A stretch of 64,000 bases of DNA from Spizellomyces sp. 'palustris' (taxonomy: Eukaryota; Chytridiomycota; Chytridiomycetes; Spizellomycetales; Spizellomycetaceae): contig QEAR01000004.1 of NCBI GenBank assembly GCA_006535965.1, positions 457,575-521,574 on the forward strand. The letters are read 5' to 3'. Positions within the stretch are counted from its first letter, which is position 1; every line of letters starts with the position of its first letter. The translations under genes were made by a program, and so were the position numbers. This document shows positions 60,797 to 64,000 of this stretch, one piece after another. The notes beneath the pieces are model-generated. The model had not been told where the DNA came from. It did no database searches and worked only from the letters and a program-made list of their open reading frames with translations.

Positions 60797-61879
60797 ATGG
60801 CAGGGCTTGACCCTCGGGGACCTTTCCTATCGGACATGCAATGCTTGGCAGCTTGCATTCGGAAAACATTGGGCCCAGAAATATATGACAGTCCGTCGTT
60901 TGCCCAAACTTACCAAAACCTACATCAATTGGTCATGTTGGTGATGGGTGCTCTCAATTTGACTCCCGCTCCTCCAGTCGCCCTATATACCTGCATATAT
61001 ATATAGCCTTGCTATTCTTGAAATAACTTATCCTGTCATCACGGCGATCCACACACAGTGGGCAAGCCAATATCTGCAAGTGGTTCAATGGACACTTCCG
61101 CGCTTGGTACATCAAGTGGACCACACCAGCCTGGTATCGCAGGAACGCTACTTTACTCAATGGTTTCTAGTGTACATCCTTCACATCCTACCGGGCGTGG
61201 CCTGGTCGGTCATCGCAATGATCCAGCTCACTCAACCGCTGCCAACGGCTAGAGTCCGTTCCCGCTCTCATCGCATTCGCGGCCGGCTGCAGCTCAAATG
61301 CGCCCTCATTGTATGTGCCACTTCTTTCTACCTGACCTGTCTTGACAAATCACCTGTCACATACGCTCCCAAGCATTGGGGCTATTCGCTCAAGGGCTGG
61401 TTGCAAAATTCTGATGCTGCGCTCGCGTTCAATGCTCTCTGGGTCATGCTCACAGGATGGCTCACCTACACCAAAGTGCTTGCCATTCCATCACTTGGGA
61501 GCGAGAGGCCCCACGCCATCTGGGCGATTCGGCATGTCATGGCGATATACGGCGTGGGATTGATGCGCATAATTTACATTGGCACAGGGTTAGTGTTTGA
61601 TGTTATTAAAGATCAAAGGGAGAGCATCGAGTTCAAAATGTCCATATTCGGTATGAGTATGTGGATCGGAATCGTGCTGAGTATTCTTCAGGGTAGCGTA
61701 TCATGTTGCAATTCAATGTTTAACCAAATGCCGCCTTTAACCTTTTCTCCGCAGGAGAATGGATGCTGCGACGAGCCGGGTGGGTTGCTTGGACCGGACG
61801 GGTCGTCCCGATCCAAGGTGACGGCAAGAGTTTTCAAGTCAAAAGGGTCGATATACCCGTAGTTGAGAAGGAAGAGTAA
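60797..61879 (+). CDS. DUF2306 multi-pass membrane protein
   Basis: Three exons (60797-60940, 61059-61692, 61755-61879) give 300 aa. The DUF2306 signature is visible: YFTQWFLVYILHILPGVAWS, IQLTQPLP, and HRIRGRLQLKCAL, with further hydrophobic helices (VICATSFYLTCL, AFNALWVMLTGWLTY, AIYGVGLMRIIYIG, MSMWIGIVLSILQG). Members are predicted membrane proteins in bacteria and fungi of unknown function; conserved His residues suggest a possible haem or metal site, which is inference. The third exon (EWMLRRAGWVAWTGRV to VEKEE) was chosen over read-through because it restores the usual Trp-rich end. The first intron (118 bp) carries a TATATATATA run. Confidence 0.8.
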
Positions 61880-62070
61880 TTCTTTGAGAGAACATCGTCT
61901 AATATGCAATAGTACCACATGTTCAAACCCTGGCGTACCCTGGGAGTTTCCGATTTTTATGTAAATGAGTTTGGTGCGGTTACTATCCATCTCTGGTGCA
62001 AGTTAATATACACAATGCTACAAGCCGTGCCAGTGAGGCGTCTCGCACCAGAGGTCCACGTCTATATACC

Positions 62071-63142
62071 TCAAAGCGATCCATTTGGTTTGGCAGCCAA
62101 ATTTACTCTTTCTTTCAATCCATCAATCCTATCTAAATGGCTCTGTACAAACCGGACTGCCTCTTTCCTCTTTGCGCGCGCATTCTCAAAGTCCGGGGGA
62201 CACGTAACACCATCAAGCTTCAAAAGACTTTGCAATAGCAATTCAGATGCTTTGGCATACAAGTCTCGGAGGTATTTCGGTGGGTCGTTTGGCGGAGTGG
62301 CTTCATCTATATACCTGCTGGCTTGGTCTGTGTAATCCTCAACGATCGGGAGCACAGTATTACGGGTATCTGCAATATGTGATTCCAGTCGCTCGATCAG
62401 GGATTCCTCTTCTGATGTTTTCGTATCCGCTGGAGCAGATGTGTCACGAGTAGGTGGCTGTCTCGGTTGCTGACTATGCGCGCTAGAGGGATGTGAGGGT
62501 TTTGGAGGGAGCTGCCGCGATAAACACAATTGTCAGGATGGAAACTTTGGTCCACGTCAAAGAGACTAAGAAACATACTGTTTTATCACCGATCATCATA
62601 ATCTTTGAGCCTTGGCGGATCCCATAATCGAATAGAGATGCGGCTGGATCTTTCATTATAGCTATTGGCAAAGAGAGGAACTCGGGTCAGCACCAAACAC
62701 AAGCGTCTTTGAAGATTCTTCCCTCCCCTACCAAAACAGCCCATCCATTCTTCGTCGCTTGGCCCGCGCACCCAGTCTTCCCAAGTTTTCGCAACTGACT
62801 GCCACCATGACCCGGATGCCCATTCGAGTTCCTCTGCAAAGGGACCTCCTGGTCGCGAAAGCGAAAACAACGGGTATTTCAACAAACAGATGACCTTGCC
62901 GTGCTCCTTCCCATATATCCTCCATGATTGTTTTGAGACAACAGAAACACACAAACCCCACCTCCACTATGCAACAGCTTGATGTTTTCCTTGGGAACTC
63001 GGGATGCTCGAGAGCACTTTTCCAATAAATCTCCCAAAGTCACTCGTCGTGTCCAATCATAACCTTCACGTGCCGCTTTTGCGGCCTCTTCTCGGAAGGG
63101 CACATCGAACCGCTTTCCTTTCCAGTTTACAATAACCGACAT
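62071..63142 (-). CDS. Ubiquitin-like plus BAG domain co-chaperone
   Basis: Exons 62071-62511, 62579-62661, 62732-62848 and 62962-63142 give 273 aa. The N-terminus is ubiquitin-like (MSVIVNWKGKRFDVPF, LGDLLEKCSR, PKENIKLLHSG, then AIMKDPAASLFDYGIRQGSK and IMMIGDK). A Pro/Gln/Ser linker precedes a C-terminal BAG helix bundle (SLIERLESHI, YLRDLYAKASELLLQSLLKL, RKEAVRFVQSHLDRIDGLKE). BAG proteins bind the Hsp70 ATPase domain and promote nucleotide exchange. Exon 62732-62848 would insert ~39 Trp- and Glu-rich residues into the ubiquitin-like fold. It fits in phase with an AG acceptor and GTAGGG donor; if it is skipped the protein is 234 aa and the intron 300 bp. The UBL-BAG assignment does not depend on it. 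Confidence 0.85.
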
Positions 63143-63240
63143 TATGAACAAGTTGAAATGACCTCCATTGAAAGCCCCAATTCAAAGTCAGTTTGCCCAG
63201 TTGCTGTGACAACAGCAATCGGCTTAGTCACGCAGCTTAA

Positions 63241-64000
63241 TAGGCAATGGCACAGTCATGCAAGGGTAATAAAGCCTAAAATGTAGACATTAAAAGAGTC
63301 ATAATAGTTGATAAACTCAAATATGGTCTCATTAGGTAAGACACAGGAATGTGCATTCCCACGCGTGTTGGAGCGAGCATAAAAGCAGGACAAGGACATT
63401 GTTCCGTTTCCCCCGCGCCAAAATCTCAAAAGGTAAGCTTGAGTGTAAAGCTTACCTGGGGGAGGAAGTTCAGTGGACGTCTTATCCGACGCCTCCGTGT
63501 GTGTTGGGACTGACGGCCATTCAAGAGAGCGGCGTTCATGTTGGTGCTGCACATGTTCGTAAAATCTGGTCAGCGCGACGTTGTGTGTCTGGTCAGCACT
63601 TCTGCTCGCACTGACAGCCGTGACCTCGACACGGAGGGACTGCGTACCACTACCTGAGTAGGCTGGCGTGTTCACTTCATCTGTGTAACTCCCGAGTGGG
63701 TGGATCTGTATCACTAGGTCGTCTGATCTCTGCTGGTTGACCAAGCGGCAGGGTACATCGTGGCAGGCGTTCTTTTGATGCATTGATACCCACAACGCAT
63801 GGCAATGCTAGAGCTTGATGATTTGGCCTGTGGCTGCATCTTGCTGACAAGTGCACAGGTGCCTGAGCGGATGTAGGGCGTTCAATTGGGATGCGGGCGT
63901 CAGATGGCCACTGTTCGTAAAATTCGGCCTTGTGTCGACCCGTATCTGTGAATGAAAAAACTGTGGGATAGCAACCACGCCAGTCCATAGGGACGTCGTC
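63241..64000 (+). repeat. Dispersed repeat, copy B (runs past window end)
   Basis: Same-orientation relative of 25269-26105, starting with taggcaa and matching to the last base of the window. It lacks the ~95-bp segment with the ATG found in copy A, and several 3-9-base indels separate the two. It lies ~100 bp upstream of the BAG gene start (minus strand), so it may overlap that promoter. Confidence 0.85.
63431..63457. other. Perfect 10-bp inverted repeat (hairpin) in repeat copy B
   Basis: Identical arms and 7-base loop to the hairpin in copy A at 25543-25569. Confidence 0.9.

Overview
The window reads as nuclear DNA of an early-diverging, zoosporic (chytrid-type) fungus. Genes are dense, on both strands, and cut by many short introns (mostly 44-90 bp, GT..AG). 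Fungal markers (a velvet-domain regulator, a DEP-DH-PH-CNH RhoGEF of the Rom/Rgf type, a DUF2985 membrane protein) occur beside an axonemal protein (CFAP210-like), which implies a flagellated stage. There is no bacterial, plastid or viral gene block. Exon coordinates were hand-derived from reading-frame phase and splice sites; most models close exactly in phase, but single boundaries may be off by one or a few bases.

Layout. 1-1559: 3' end of a CAMK-like kinase with a C-terminal KA1 domain. 3251-5552: velvet factor. 6111-7421: membrane-anchored Shewanella-like (SLP) phosphatase. 9632-10166: small HVA1/TUDOR (DUF2945) protein. 10617-12322 (-): alpha-arrestin. 13625-14230 (-): F-box-like gene with a disturbed frame. 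14585-22782 (-): very large RalGAP-alpha gene, followed by a Rap1-type GTPase (23553-24674, -). 25269-26105: first copy of a dispersed repeat. 27173-27844: CK2 regulatory subunit. 28203-30366 (-): CFAP210. Two small unassigned genes (30731-31248 -, 31316-31854 +), then mitochondrial thioredoxin (31953-32700). 32810-36921 (-): Mediator Med16. 37263-38442: GT17 glycosyltransferase. 38567-38973 (-): small Lys-rich protein. 39752-44889: ZFC3H1/Red1-like exosome adaptor. 45101-45132: assembly gap. 45783-50208: RhoGEF. 50750-51532: DUF2985. 51680-52252 (-): FAM32A. 53012-54219: aldose 1-epimerase. 54320-58439 (-): THADA/Trm732-like. 58736-60373 (-): divergent G-alpha. 60797-61879: DUF2306. 62071-63142 (-): UBL-BAG co-chaperone. 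63241-64000: second copy of the dispersed repeat, running off the window.

Functionally this is mixed housekeeping and signalling DNA: small-GTPase control (RalGAP-alpha, Rap1, RhoGEF), heterotrimeric G protein, kinases (KA1 kinase, CK2-beta), transcription and RNA surveillance (velvet, Med16, ZFC3H1, FAM32A), tRNA modification (THADA), redox (thioredoxin) and membrane proteins. I see no operon-like system. The least explained items are the ~0.8 kb dispersed repeat, which carries a perfect 10-bp hairpin overlapping a splice-donor sequence; a G-alpha with several unusual nucleotide-pocket residues and no myristoylation glycine; a recurrent unusual 5' splice site beginning GTTCGT; and a Trp-rich exon inside the ubiquitin-like domain of the BAG protein.
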